Assembly (NCBI GenBank): GCA_018676675.1
Contig: JABHEG010000200.1
Coordinates: forward strand, 33,127-97,126
Direction of reading: 5' to 3'
DNA from: Lentisphaerota bacterium
GTDB lineage: Bacteria; Verrucomicrobiota; Lentisphaeria; Oligosphaerales; JABHEG01
Length of the DNA: 64,000 nt
The notes below the pieces were generated by a model. The model made no database searches and was not told the DNA's origin. It saw only the letters and a program-made list of their open reading frames with translations. This document shows positions 51,535-61,069 of the stretch, in pieces. Positions within the stretch are counted from its first letter, which is position 1; the number at the start of each line of letters is the position of its first letter. The translations under genes and the position numbers were made by a program.

Positions 51535-53868
51535 TCACTGCCGCGCTGAGGGGGGCTCACTCCCGACGGTGAACGTCCAGAGCGGCCCGGTTGCGACAGC
51601 GCCATCTGAGTCCACGGCATCGACGCGCCAGCAGTACGTGCTCCCGCGCGCCAGGGGGCCCGGAGGCACGATGTTTGTGGTGTCGTCTTTCAGTTCCGCG
51701 ATCAGCTTCAAGCTGTCAACGGTCTCCCCGAACCAGACGTTGTGCCGGGTGCAGCGGTAGGCTTCGAGGAACATCAAGTCGGCATCGGGTTTGACCGTGG
51801 TCGAGCGATCGGGAGGAACCGGAGTGGACGCATGCTCAGACTTGAAGCCGGGGATCCAGTAGTGCCTGGCCCCGTGCTCGTAGGCCCCGATATCGGGCGC
51901 TTTGCCGGAGTACTCCAGACCGTCGAACTGAGCCACAGGGCTCTTTATCTCAGCCGGGGAAACCACCTTCCCGGCATCCACAAGCGGAGAGCCGGCTTTG
52001 GGGCGGAAATCCAGGTTGGTGGGATCACGCAGGTACGCGTAGGCAGCGCCAGGCTCTCGCATGTTGTGGTCGCACACACCCGGAATGACGTAGGGCCCCG
52101 GTTGCTTGTAACCGTCCTTACGCGTCCACCACCCTTTGCCATCCCCGCCCTTGGGCCTCAGGTTCCAGGAGCGATGCGTCACGTTGGCCAGGTTGTTCCG
52201 GGTGACACTGTTGCCATTGCCCTCGATCTCGTGCATGCACTTGAACCCCTGGACGCTCATGTTCATCAGTTCCTTTGCAGGGTCGGGATAGCTGTTGACG
52301 TTCACGACCGTGTTGTTCAGAATCAGATGACGATCCCCTTTGACCTGGCTCGGTTGGGTGTTCCAACAGACGTTGTGCGTGTACACGCCATCCCCGTGGA
52401 TCTGTCCGTCCTCGCGCAGAATGTTGGTGCCGTGATAGTCGAAGCGGACCCCCTGGCGGTTGCAATCGTGAGCCCAGTTGTGGGTGGCAATGGCCTCGAT
52501 CTGGTTGCGTGTCCCGATGTTGATCGCAGAACCGTCATGTTGGAGATTCCCCATATCGAATGCCCGGTTCAACTCGACTCTGACGCCTCTGTCCAGAGCG
52601 CGGATTCCTTCTGAGTTCCCTGTTCGGTGGATCGTGTTCCTTCGGAAGATCCCGCGTTGCCCAACGACTGCGGCTCCCGATGCGCCATTGGAGTTCAGGT
52701 CCCACTCAATGTCGTGGAAATAGCAGTTCTCGATCAGGATTTCTTCGCTGCCGAAGTACAGCGGGGCATTGCAGTAGGCGAACTCGCAGTTGACGAAACG
52801 ATTGCGTTTCCCGCCACGGACAGCCGGCATCTTGTTCGGGATGTGGGCTGCGTTGTGGAACACAAACCAGTCGAACTCGCCGAGCACCCATTTGTTTGTG
52901 CTGGAGAAGCGGAAGGTGCAATCTTCGAACGAAACACTCTCACAGTCGCGAACCCGGAAGGCCCCGCCGAACACATCCACCCCTTCGAACTGCAGGTGGG
53001 CGCAATTGTTCAGATCGAGAACGAAGTCGTGCACTTTGCCCTGGAGATTCAGTAGGTTGGGATCCCCCCCGTCGGGAGGCATGAAGTAGACGGTCCGGGT
53101 ATCCGAATCAGACCACCACTCGTTCGGTCGGTCCAGAGCGGCCAAACCGAGAGCGTACCACACGAAGAAACGGTTCAGGCTCTTCTGTTCGCTCCCGGTC
53201 TCATAGCGGAAGCGATCTGACCCGGCCGAGTGTTCCGTGATCCGGCGCGCCCAGGTCAGCCAGTGACCAATGTTCAAGACGGCCACCGCACCCGTGAGAT
53301 CTTTGCCGGATTCGGCCAGGGAAACCTGCCCTTCTCTGGCGTGGTAGCGGCTGTCCCCCTCATGAAAGCCGGCCTTGCCTGCATGCGACGCGAACGGGGC
53401 ATCAACGATCAACCCGGGCTTGCACTGGCCGCGGAACCGCTTACGCCGTTTGTCATACCCACCATCTGCGGATCGCATACTGTGAGTCATCCGCCACATC
53501 GAGCCGTCCTCAAACGAGGCATCGGGCCAGCGGGCGACGTAGACAAGCCGGTCGTCATTGAACAGCTGCCAGATATCAAAGCTGAGCGTCGCCTTCCAGA
53601 TCCCGTTCCGCCACGGTTCCCAGCGGCAGTCGAGCTTCCGCGTCCCGGAGATAACAGCTCCGCGTTCTGCAACAATGCGGATCGGTTTGTCCCTGGTGCC
53701 TTTGAGCCCGTTTAGGACCACGGGCTTCCCGTAGTGGCCGGCCGGCAGACGCACCGTGTCACCAGGTTGAAACGCTGAAAGGTCCGGGAGCTCGGCAGCG
53801 TGCAACGAAAGTGTCACTCCTACGATTGCGAGAAACAGATGAACACAGTTGCTTGCATGCATGATCAC
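51535..53868 (-). CDS. Secreted right-handed parallel beta-helix protein (polysaccharide-lyase-like)
   Basis: Signal peptide; 'LSAFQPGDTVRLPAGHYGKPVVLNGLKGTRDKPIRIVAERGAVISGTRKL'; beta-helix rungs 'NRFVNCEFAYCNAPLYFGSEEILIENCYFHDIEWDLNSNG'; C-terminal FN3-like 'STVKPDADLMFLEAYRCTRHNVWFGETVDSL..YCWRVDAVDSDG'. Confidence 0.8.
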   Translation of the reverse strand: MIMHASNCVHLFLAIVGVTLSLHAAELPDLSAFQPGDTVRLPAGHYGKPVVLNGLKGTRDKPIRIVAERGAVISGTRKLDCRWEPWRNGIWKATLSFDIWQLFNDDRLVYVARWPDASFEDGSMWRMTHSMRSADGGYDKRRKRFRGQCKPGLIVDAPFASHAGKAGFHEGDSRYHAREGQVSLAESGKDLTGAVAVLNIGHWLTWARRITEHSAGSDRFRYETGSEQKSLNRFFVWYALGLAALDRPNEWWSDSDTRTVYFMPPDGGDPNLLNLQGKVHDFVLDLNNCAHLQFEGVDVFGGAFRVRDCESVSFEDCTFRFSSTNKWVLGEFDWFVFHNAAHIPNKMPAVRGGKRNRFVNCEFAYCNAPLYFGSEEILIENCYFHDIEWDLNSNGASGAAVVGQRGIFRRNTIHRTGNSEGIRALDRGVRVELNRAFDMGNLQHDGSAINIGTRNQIEAIATHNWAHDCNRQGVRFDYHGTNILREDGQIHGDGVYTHNVCWNTQPSQVKGDRHLILNNTVVNVNSYPDPAKELMNMSVQGFKCMHEIEGNGNSVTRNNLANVTHRSWNLRPKGGDGKGWWTRKDGYKQPGPYVIPGVCDHNMREPGAAYAYLRDPTNLDFRPKAGSPLVDAGKVVSPAEIKSPVAQFDGLEYSGKAPDIGAYEHGARHYWIPGFKSEHASTPVPPDRSTTVKPDADLMFLEAYRCTRHNVWFGETVDSLKLIAELKDDTTNIVPPGPLARGSTYCWRVDAVDSDGAVATGPLWTFTVGSEPPSARQ

Positions 53869-54309
53869 TGGTCCTACTCTCTTGGCCTTGTCCGTTCCCC
53901 ACGCTCTCCCCCGTCCAAACTGAAGCCCGTTTCCGGCGTGTCGCCCGGCACCGGCACACGGCCCGAATCGTGTGGGCTGGCCGGTTCAATGATGCTGCCA
54001 ATCGGCGGTAGATACTATACCTTGACGGTTTGTCCTTCACATTGGGTGCAATTGCTGTCCGGTCCTGGCGAGAAGTTGACGGTCTTCAGCGTGGCCTTCT
54101 CTGTTTTCTCAGGGCCGTCAGGCCCGGCCCCGACCGGATCTCTCCCAGAACGGCCAACGTCACACACAATCCTGCCTCACACCTCTGCCTCCACAGCGAA
54201 AGCCACGCTGGGAAGCCGGCACCGCCACCATTCGCCTGTTCCTTTCCTCCTCCCCTAAGGGAGAAATGGGGCGGAGTGGGTTGATTGCGCAGGTGAATCA
54301 CCATACGCT

Positions 54310-57309
54310 TTGTGCCACATGCTGGAAGGACCGCTGACCATGGACTCGAACTGCTGGAGAACAACACTGTGGCGTCTGCTGGCAGCGACCTTCGTCGTGC
54401 TGTGTTCCGGCGGGGGCTCGCGCGCCTTTTCCGCCGAGCCCCGGCGGACCTTCCAGGTCAAACCTGCTCAAGCGAACGAACACCTGACCTGCTACGTCAG
54501 TTCAGGAGACCATCACAATCTCCACTATGCGGCGCCCGTGGACTCGCCACAGAGCGTGGCTGAGTACTTTGAGCTGGTGCGAAAGGTCTACGGCGCCCAA
54601 CGGATCTACTGGCGAGGCATGCAGGCGAACCTGATGCACTCGCATTCCGTCACCCGGCCTGAGAACTTCTACATTGGTGACTACGCGGAGATGGAGCACG
54701 ATATCTGGCACGCCGACGGCCTGACTGACAAGTCAGTGGTCGAGGAAGCACACCGGCAGGGCCTTGAAATCTGGGGATTCGGCCTTGGCATGGACCTGGG
54801 GTGGTTCCCGGTCGACGACGCGGCCAAGGGATATGGACCGTCCTTCTGGCAATGGAAGCTGCTGGCCGCGCACCCGGAATGGGCTCCGATCGATCGCTAC
54901 GGCATCCGCAGAAAGAGCGGCCCGATCTGCTACGCTTACCCGGAGGCGCGCAAAGCACTGGTGAAACTCTTCGCGGCGCTCACGCGCGAGGCAGGCTATG
55001 ACGGCGTCATTGTCCACACGTACCTCGAGAATTTCCAGACGCGCATCTTGAAGGACGAGTATGATGAGTTTGGGTTCAATGCCCCCATCGCTGCCGAATA
55101 CAAGAGGCGCTACGGGATCGACATCCTCCACGAGGAATTCGACAGAGGCAAGCTCTCCCGGCTCAGGGGCGAGTACTTCACCCAGTTCCTTCGAGAACTG
55201 CGTGACACCCTCAAGCAGCAGGGCGTCAAGATTGGGATGATGATGGGGCCGCTGTATCCCGACTACCCATCTCCGTGGTCTCACAATCATCACATGATTG
55301 TCAGCGGGTTGGTCTATTTCGACCGTCGCACCTGGATTAAGGAAGGGCTGGTCGACTCGTTTCTCGTCTGGTGCAGCGGGAACCCCTTCCCGCTGGCCAG
55401 GGCGCTGGTTGAGGACACACGGGGCACAGCGATCAAGGTTGAGCTGTTCTCCAGTGGGGGACAGCCGGACGAGCTCATCTCCGAGGGCGTTCAGCGTGTC
55501 TTCATGGGGTCCTACGACACAGTGGAGTGCGGCTATTTCCAGGCTCTCCCGGAGAGCGCTTTGGGCAGTGACGATTCCATTGCCAGGTTGACCGTCTTCG
55601 ACCAGGCTGTGCAGAAACAAACGACCATCCCCAATGACAGATTGATCCTGGCCATGCGCGACAGATCCGTGTATGTCAGACGCCGGGCGGTCATCGCCGT
55701 TGGCAAGCTGAAGATCAAGGCCCCCGAGGTACTGGACGCCGTACGAACGGCGCTTCTGGACCCCGAGATGGGCGTACGCAGCTACGCGGCCGAGGTCCTC
55801 CTCAAATTGGGGGATCGGGAATCGGTTCGAGCCGTCTACAGCATGCTTGACCAGCACCATCGCATGACGGTCGATCTGGCGGTCACCAGCGCGTTGGCCA
55901 AGACACCGAAAGACCGCGACGAGTACTTCCTGGAAGGCCTCCGGCACAGAAACCCCGATGTACGGAAGACAGTGGTCCGGGCTGCCAGGACCCCACCGAG
56001 GCCCACGGTCCTGCCCGCTCTGCTTACCATGGCGGACGACTCCTCGGCCCACGTGCGGTGGCAGCTTGCCGAGGTCTTGGGGACGTATGTGCGGGAACCG
56101 GAAGCGCGTCGAGCCCTGGAGCGGCTGCTTGTCGACCCGCACGCGACAGTGCGGGGGATGGCTGCTCTGAAACTGAGCAGGAGCTTGGGGTCGAACTCGT
56201 TGTTCATTACCCCGGAAGCTGCGCGCGTGCTGGACACTCTCTCGGGGCTGTTCTGCCGATACAACGACAGCTACCGAGGCGTTGATCGGGAATGGGGATG
56301 GCGGTGCATCGCCGAGGCGTTGCTGCTCCTCAATCCGCGAGGACGAGACCGTCTCCGCCAATGTCTCGTTCAGCGTGACGATGCGACGATGGCGGAGAAC
56401 GCCTGGTATGCTCTTGCCATCAGAAACACGTCTGTGACCTGGAATCCTGTTGAGTGGGATGAAGCGGAGGCCTCCTACGCCATGCATCCCCGGCTGTGGC
56501 AGGAAGCACCGGCGTTCTCCCCCAAACCCGAACCGCCCGTGCTGGCGTACATCGTGCAGGATTTTGAGGGCGACCTGTTCTCCGCCGCAAACGTAGAGAA
56601 GGGAAAAGGGAGGGTCGGTGGCTACGCAGACGATTGCGGATACTGGTTCACGCTCGGGGAGCAGGAGGAGAACTCGCGCGTGGTCGCTCTTCAAGGCGCG
56701 AGAGGCGGGAAACGGGCAATGCAGCTGCCCAGGAGAGAGAGAGGCTACCTGACTGCCTATCGCTCTACCGGCATTTCGCAGGGGAAGATCTACGTCTCGT
56801 TCAGTCTGCGTCTGAAGAGTCGCGACTCCGCAGTGTACATCAGGCTCGCACAGGGCTCGAGCCAAAAGACCAGCGTTGTCTTCCGGGTGACAAACGGGAC
56901 GCTGAAGGTCAATGGCCAGAAGGGCGCGATCATTGATACGGGATACACTGTGCCCATGGACGAGTGGCTGCGTTTTAGATTGCTGGTCGATCTGCCGAAG
57001 CACACGTGGTCACTGGCCGTGGGAAACAACAGGACGGAAGTCGCGACCGACATGCAGCTGGGGCCCGAAAGCCTCAGCTTCAATCGCCTGACGTTCCATT
57101 CGCTCGGGAAAGACGGCACGGTGTCCTATCTCGATGACCTCCTGGTTGCGGTACAGAATCCACTCGTACCGGAAGGGCAGACCATCGATTGGACCGTGGT
57201 GGAACAAACGATTGAGAACCAACGCCACGGACAACGGGCGAAAGGTGGTGCCGCCGCGGTTCCCGTGGCCAGCACTCCAGCCGTGGTTTCCCCCAAGCGA
57301 TCGGAGTGA
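54310..57309 (+). CDS. Secreted GH-like protein with HEAT repeats and C-terminal jelly-roll-like region
   Basis: Signal peptide 'WRLLAATFVVLCSGGGSRAFS'; TIM-barrel-like N-term; HEAT 'LAMRDRSVYVRRRAVIAVGKLKIKAPEVLDAVRTALLDPEMGVRSYAAEVLLKLGDRESV'; C-term 'LRFRLLVDLPKHTWSLAVGNNRTEVATD'. Confidence 0.65.
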   Translation: MCHMLEGPLTMDSNCWRTTLWRLLAATFVVLCSGGGSRAFSAEPRRTFQVKPAQANEHLTCYVSSGDHHNLHYAAPVDSPQSVAEYFELVRKVYGAQRIYWRGMQANLMHSHSVTRPENFYIGDYAEMEHDIWHADGLTDKSVVEEAHRQGLEIWGFGLGMDLGWFPVDDAAKGYGPSFWQWKLLAAHPEWAPIDRYGIRRKSGPICYAYPEARKALVKLFAALTREAGYDGVIVHTYLENFQTRILKDEYDEFGFNAPIAAEYKRRYGIDILHEEFDRGKLSRLRGEYFTQFLRELRDTLKQQGVKIGMMMGPLYPDYPSPWSHNHHMIVSGLVYFDRRTWIKEGLVDSFLVWCSGNPFPLARALVEDTRGTAIKVELFSSGGQPDELISEGVQRVFMGSYDTVECGYFQALPESALGSDDSIARLTVFDQAVQKQTTIPNDRLILAMRDRSVYVRRRAVIAVGKLKIKAPEVLDAVRTALLDPEMGVRSYAAEVLLKLGDRESVRAVYSMLDQHHRMTVDLAVTSALAKTPKDRDEYFLEGLRHRNPDVRKTVVRAARTPPRPTVLPALLTMADDSSAHVRWQLAEVLGTYVREPEARRALERLLVDPHATVRGMAALKLSRSLGSNSLFITPEAARVLDTLSGLFCRYNDSYRGVDREWGWRCIAEALLLLNPRGRDRLRQCLVQRDDATMAENAWYALAIRNTSVTWNPVEWDEAEASYAMHPRLWQEAPAFSPKPEPPVLAYIVQDFEGDLFSAANVEKGKGRVGGYADDCGYWFTLGEQEENSRVVALQGARGGKRAMQLPRRERGYLTAYRSTGISQGKIYVSFSLRLKSRDSAVYIRLAQGSSQKTSVVFRVTNGTLKVNGQKGAIIDTGYTVPMDEWLRFRLLVDLPKHTWSLAVGNNRTEVATDMQLGPESLSFNRLTFHSLGKDGTVSYLDDLLVAVQNPLVPEGQTIDWTVVEQTIENQRHGQRAKGGAAAVPVASTPAVVSPKRSE

Positions 57310-57357
57310 CTTTACCTTCCACAGAGGCGTTGCCACGGTAGGGCGAGAGGATAGACG

Positions 57358-58428
57358 ATGAACGACCGAGAGAGGTTCCGGCGACTGATGGCGTTCGAGC
57401 CGATCGACCGGCTTCCCGTTATGGCGCTCGAGCCGTTCGAACAAAGCGCCATCGAACGCTGGCGGACCGAGGGACTCCCCGACGGAGCTCATCCTGGTGA
57501 GTTCCTCGACATGTCCACGTTCGCGGGTGTTCCTCTGAGTCTTGGTCCCGTGCCTGCCTTCGAGCAGACCGTCCTCGCCGAAGATGCCGGCTCAGTGACC
57601 CAGATCAGTTCCATGGGGGCCACTGTGAAGTCCATGAAAGAGCAGCCGAGCCTGTTCTACGGCCATGTCGACCATCCCATCAAGACGCGTCGTGATTGGG
57701 ATGAGTACAAGTTGCGCTTCGACGCCACGTCTCCGGGCCGCCATCCAGCTGATCTGACAGCGCTGGCGCAACGGCTCGAGCAGTCGCCCAACCCCGTTCA
57801 TCTCAGTTTGTTTCCGTGCTTCTTCCGGTTCGGCTTCTACTCGATGGGGATGGAGCGGTTCCTCACCGCCTTCTACGAAGAACCTGAGTTGATGCACGAG
57901 ATCTTCGCCCACTTGGGGCGTTTCTATCTCGACCTTGTGAAGCCCATTCTCGATGTTGTCCGCGTCGACTGCGTCACGCTCAACGAAGATCTGGCGGGGA
58001 AGAACGGCCCGCTGATCTCACCTTCGCTATACCAGGAGTTCTGGTGCCCGAACCAGGATCCGTTGATCACCCTCTGCAAAGAGCGGGGAGTACAGGTCGT
58101 CTGTATGTGGAGCGCAGGTGGCCTTGATCCGCTTCTGTCGGGGTTGATCGAGCATGGATTCAACTGCACTTGGCCGCTGGAGGCCATGGCCGGGATGGAT
58201 GCCGTTGACTTGCGACAACGATACGGCCGAGACTTACTACTGGGCGGGAACATCGCCAAGGAAGCCGTGATCACCGGCCCAGATGCCATCGACGCCGAAA
58301 TAGAGCGGCTTCGGCCCTTGATCCGTGAGGGTGGCTTTCTGCCCGCACTGGACGACATGGCCTCGCCCGATATGCCGTTTACGCACTACCGTTACCTGAT
58401 CGAGAGTCTGCAGAAGATCGGAGAATGA
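57358..58428 (+). CDS. Uroporphyrinogen decarboxylase superfamily protein
   Basis: 'MNDRERFRRLMAFEPIDRLPVMALEPFEQSAIERWRTEGLP', 'LNEDLAGKNGPLISPSLYQEFWCPNQDPLI', 'LLLGGNIAKEAVITGPDAIDAEIERLRPLIREGGFLPALDDMASPDMPF'. Confidence 0.85.
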   Translation: MNDRERFRRLMAFEPIDRLPVMALEPFEQSAIERWRTEGLPDGAHPGEFLDMSTFAGVPLSLGPVPAFEQTVLAEDAGSVTQISSMGATVKSMKEQPSLFYGHVDHPIKTRRDWDEYKLRFDATSPGRHPADLTALAQRLEQSPNPVHLSLFPCFFRFGFYSMGMERFLTAFYEEPELMHEIFAHLGRFYLDLVKPILDVVRVDCVTLNEDLAGKNGPLISPSLYQEFWCPNQDPLITLCKERGVQVVCMWSAGGLDPLLSGLIEHGFNCTWPLEAMAGMDAVDLRQRYGRDLLLGGNIAKEAVITGPDAIDAEIERLRPLIREGGFLPALDDMASPDMPFTHYRYLIESLQKIGE

Positions 58429-58478
58429 TCGGATGGCAGACCTGCTGCCGAACAAGGTCCACCCATGGAGACGTCGTC

Positions 58479-60947
58479 ATGCCCCAGGCAAAGCCCATTG
58501 AGCCGGCAACCCCAAAGCGGGCGCTCTCGGTAGCGGGCGCAGCAGTGGTCCTGTGTGTCGGGACACTGGCCGCCAACCCCGGTCCTCGCGTGTTGATGGC
58601 AGACGGTCAGGCTCAGTATGCATTGGTGCTGCCCGACCGCCCCGTGCCCTTGCACTACCCGGCGGGCGAAACACTCAGCTATGCGGCAGATTTCCTGAAC
58701 AGCTACCTGACCAGGAGCTGCGGGGCGGAACTGCCCGTGCTCCGAGAATCAGCGGCGACCACTCGTCCCCGCCGCGTGTTCATCGGCCCCACCGGATTTG
58801 CCGAGCGTCACGTGGGAGTTCTGGCAAAACTGCAACGCGAGGAACTTGTCCTCCAGACGGTCGGTGATGACATCGTCATCTGCGGACGGGTAACCGAGGG
58901 GGTCGACGAGGGAACGCTCTTCGCGGTCTACGAGTTCTGCGAACGTGTTCTCGGCGTTCGCTGGTATTTCGCCGACCATATCTGGACGTGGAAGAAGTTC
59001 GGAACGGGCGCCATCGTCCCCAAGTCACGCGCCGTCGAGGTCCCGGACCTGACCGTACGCGACCGGCCGGCATTCATCCAACATGAGGGTCTGATCCGCC
59101 ACTGGGGTCTGCCTGAGGCAGTCGCTCGCCGCTGGCACCCTGTGCTGCGCTTCGGCAATGTACGAGAGGACAAGACGCCGAATCACACACAAGGGACATG
59201 GTACAGCCTCTACCATGAAACGCACCCGGAGTACTTCCGCAAGAACGCAACCGGTGAGCCCGTCCTGAACCCGGCAGCCCGCGGGGTCCGCAACTACATC
59301 TGCTTCAGCAGCCCGGCGGTCCTGGATCAGATGCTTCAGAACGTCGATCAGTGGGACACCCACAAGACCTCCGGGCTCTTCGGGTTCACCGACAAACACA
59401 CCCCAGACCCCGCGGCCGTCTACTTCTGTCCGAATGACGGCCTCACCCCGGGGCGCGTCTGCAAATGCCCGGCCTGCCGCAAGCACCTGCGCCCCGACCG
59501 TGACTTTGACGGGCAGCTTTCCGAACTGGTCTGGGGCTTCATCCGCCGTTACGCGTTGGCCATCGACAAGAAATGGCCGGGGCGGCGCCTGTCCGTGCTG
59601 GCGTATTCGTGCTATCAGCAGCCCCCGACCACGGTCGACATCCCGCCAAACGTCGATGTAACGCTCGTCTTCAGAGGCGTCACCCACATGCATGACCCGG
59701 CGGTCTGGGACGCAAACATCGGGCGCTTCGATGCATGGCGCACGCGGCTCGGCGGACACGGAGATCGCATCGCGCTGTGGTACAACATCGGGATCCTGAA
59801 CGTCCATTCGCACGTCCCGGCCATGTACCCGCACACGTTCCGTAGGATGATGCAGTACTTCCAGGACGCCGGCGCAAACAAGCATTTCTTCTGCGGCTTC
59901 AACTCAAAGCTGCAGCGACCCCATTGGCCGGCCAAACAGCGCATCGTCACCGCTCTGCTGTATCCGCTGATCTGGATCCAGGGACAGATTCTCTGGAATC
60001 CCGAGGGAAGTCCTGATCCCGAAGCTCTGCTCAGGCAGTATTGCCAGGACATCCATGGAGGAGCGGCTGAAACAATGTTCGAGTACTATCGCTTCCTCAT
60101 TGAGCGTTGGGAGTCCAGTTGGGCAGGCGCATCTGATCTGACCGAGACTGACTTTATGTACGAGGTCAAATTCCCACCCATCGTTTGCGAGCGCCTCAAA
60201 GCCCTGCTGGCCCAGGCCGAGTCAGAGACGGAGGAAGGCACGGCCGCATACAAGTGGACGCGCTTTGTGGCGCGCGGCCTATCCCCCTCCTTTTTCAGAG
60301 AACTCGACACCCACGCGGCGGCCCAACCGCAGAAGACCCAGCGCACCATCTGCACGGTCACAGACCAATCGCCAACCGTGGACGGCCGACTCGACGAGCC
60401 GGTCTGGGCAAGTCAGACGCAGTTCGGGCTGCGTCGCCGTGCCTGGGGCGAACCGTCGGACCGAGAGACCCGGATCAGGCTCCTGCGCGATGCAACATTC
60501 CTCTACGTGGCCGCTGAGCTCGATGCGGCAGACGGACAGACCGATTTCTCAGCCACTGAACTCCGGATCCACTTCGCTCGACAGTTGCTGAAAGCTGGTG
60601 AAGCGTACGCACCGAACATCGACAAAGCCTGGTCCGAGTTCCGCGAACTCAGAATTACCGCTGACGGCTCCACCCGATCGTACGATGGCCTGACCGCTGA
60701 AGCCGCTTCGGCCACGAACGGCACGATACTGACGGTGGAGGCGCGCGTTCCCCTCGCCAAACTGCCGTTGCGCCCCGGCCAGCAAACGTTGCCGGTGCAG
60801 TTCATGCGGTACTGGGGTGTCTGGAATCGCTACGATACCTGGACACCAGCCATGACACCGCAGGTGGCAGCCTACCCTACAGGCAAGTTCGGCTACGTGG
60901 TTTTCCTGCGCACCGGCCGTGGTGAGACAAGGGATGGGCTGGATTGA
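58479..60947 (+). CDS. DUF4838 protein with C-terminal CBM9-like domain
   Basis: In-frame ATG 58479; 'VTEGVDEGTLFAVYEFCERVLGVRWYFADHIWTWKKFG', 'FCPNDGLTPGRVCKCPACRKHLR'; CBM9-like 'QSPTVDGRLDEPVWASQTQFGLRRRAWGEPSDRETRIRLLRDATFLYVAAELDAADG'. Confidence 0.82.
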   Translation: MPQAKPIEPATPKRALSVAGAAVVLCVGTLAANPGPRVLMADGQAQYALVLPDRPVPLHYPAGETLSYAADFLNSYLTRSCGAELPVLRESAATTRPRRVFIGPTGFAERHVGVLAKLQREELVLQTVGDDIVICGRVTEGVDEGTLFAVYEFCERVLGVRWYFADHIWTWKKFGTGAIVPKSRAVEVPDLTVRDRPAFIQHEGLIRHWGLPEAVARRWHPVLRFGNVREDKTPNHTQGTWYSLYHETHPEYFRKNATGEPVLNPAARGVRNYICFSSPAVLDQMLQNVDQWDTHKTSGLFGFTDKHTPDPAAVYFCPNDGLTPGRVCKCPACRKHLRPDRDFDGQLSELVWGFIRRYALAIDKKWPGRRLSVLAYSCYQQPPTTVDIPPNVDVTLVFRGVTHMHDPAVWDANIGRFDAWRTRLGGHGDRIALWYNIGILNVHSHVPAMYPHTFRRMMQYFQDAGANKHFFCGFNSKLQRPHWPAKQRIVTALLYPLIWIQGQILWNPEGSPDPEALLRQYCQDIHGGAAETMFEYYRFLIERWESSWAGASDLTETDFMYEVKFPPIVCERLKALLAQAESETEEGTAAYKWTRFVARGLSPSFFRELDTHAAAQPQKTQRTICTVTDQSPTVDGRLDEPVWASQTQFGLRRRAWGEPSDRETRIRLLRDATFLYVAAELDAADGQTDFSATELRIHFARQLLKAGEAYAPNIDKAWSEFRELRITADGSTRSYDGLTAEAASATNGTILTVEARVPLAKLPLRPGQQTLPVQFMRYWGVWNRYDTWTPAMTPQVAAYPTGKFGYVVFLRTGRGETRDGLD

Positions 60948-61069
60948 GCACGGCGAACAGATGGCCATATGCCTTCCCTAAAGCACCGTCCGGGCGGACA
61001 TCGCGCTGAAGCAGAAACCCGATACGCACAAACGAGGACAAGGGCACCCGTCCCAAAAGGAATGTCTGC

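Noticed and set aside
54733-57003. 756-aa minus-strand ORF
   Set aside because: Antisense to the HEAT-containing CDS 54310..57309; no recognisable domain.
57358-58428. HemE (heme biosynthesis uroporphyrinogen decarboxylase)
   Set aside because: Superfamily-level similarity only; context is glycan degradation and sequence is not that of canonical HemE.
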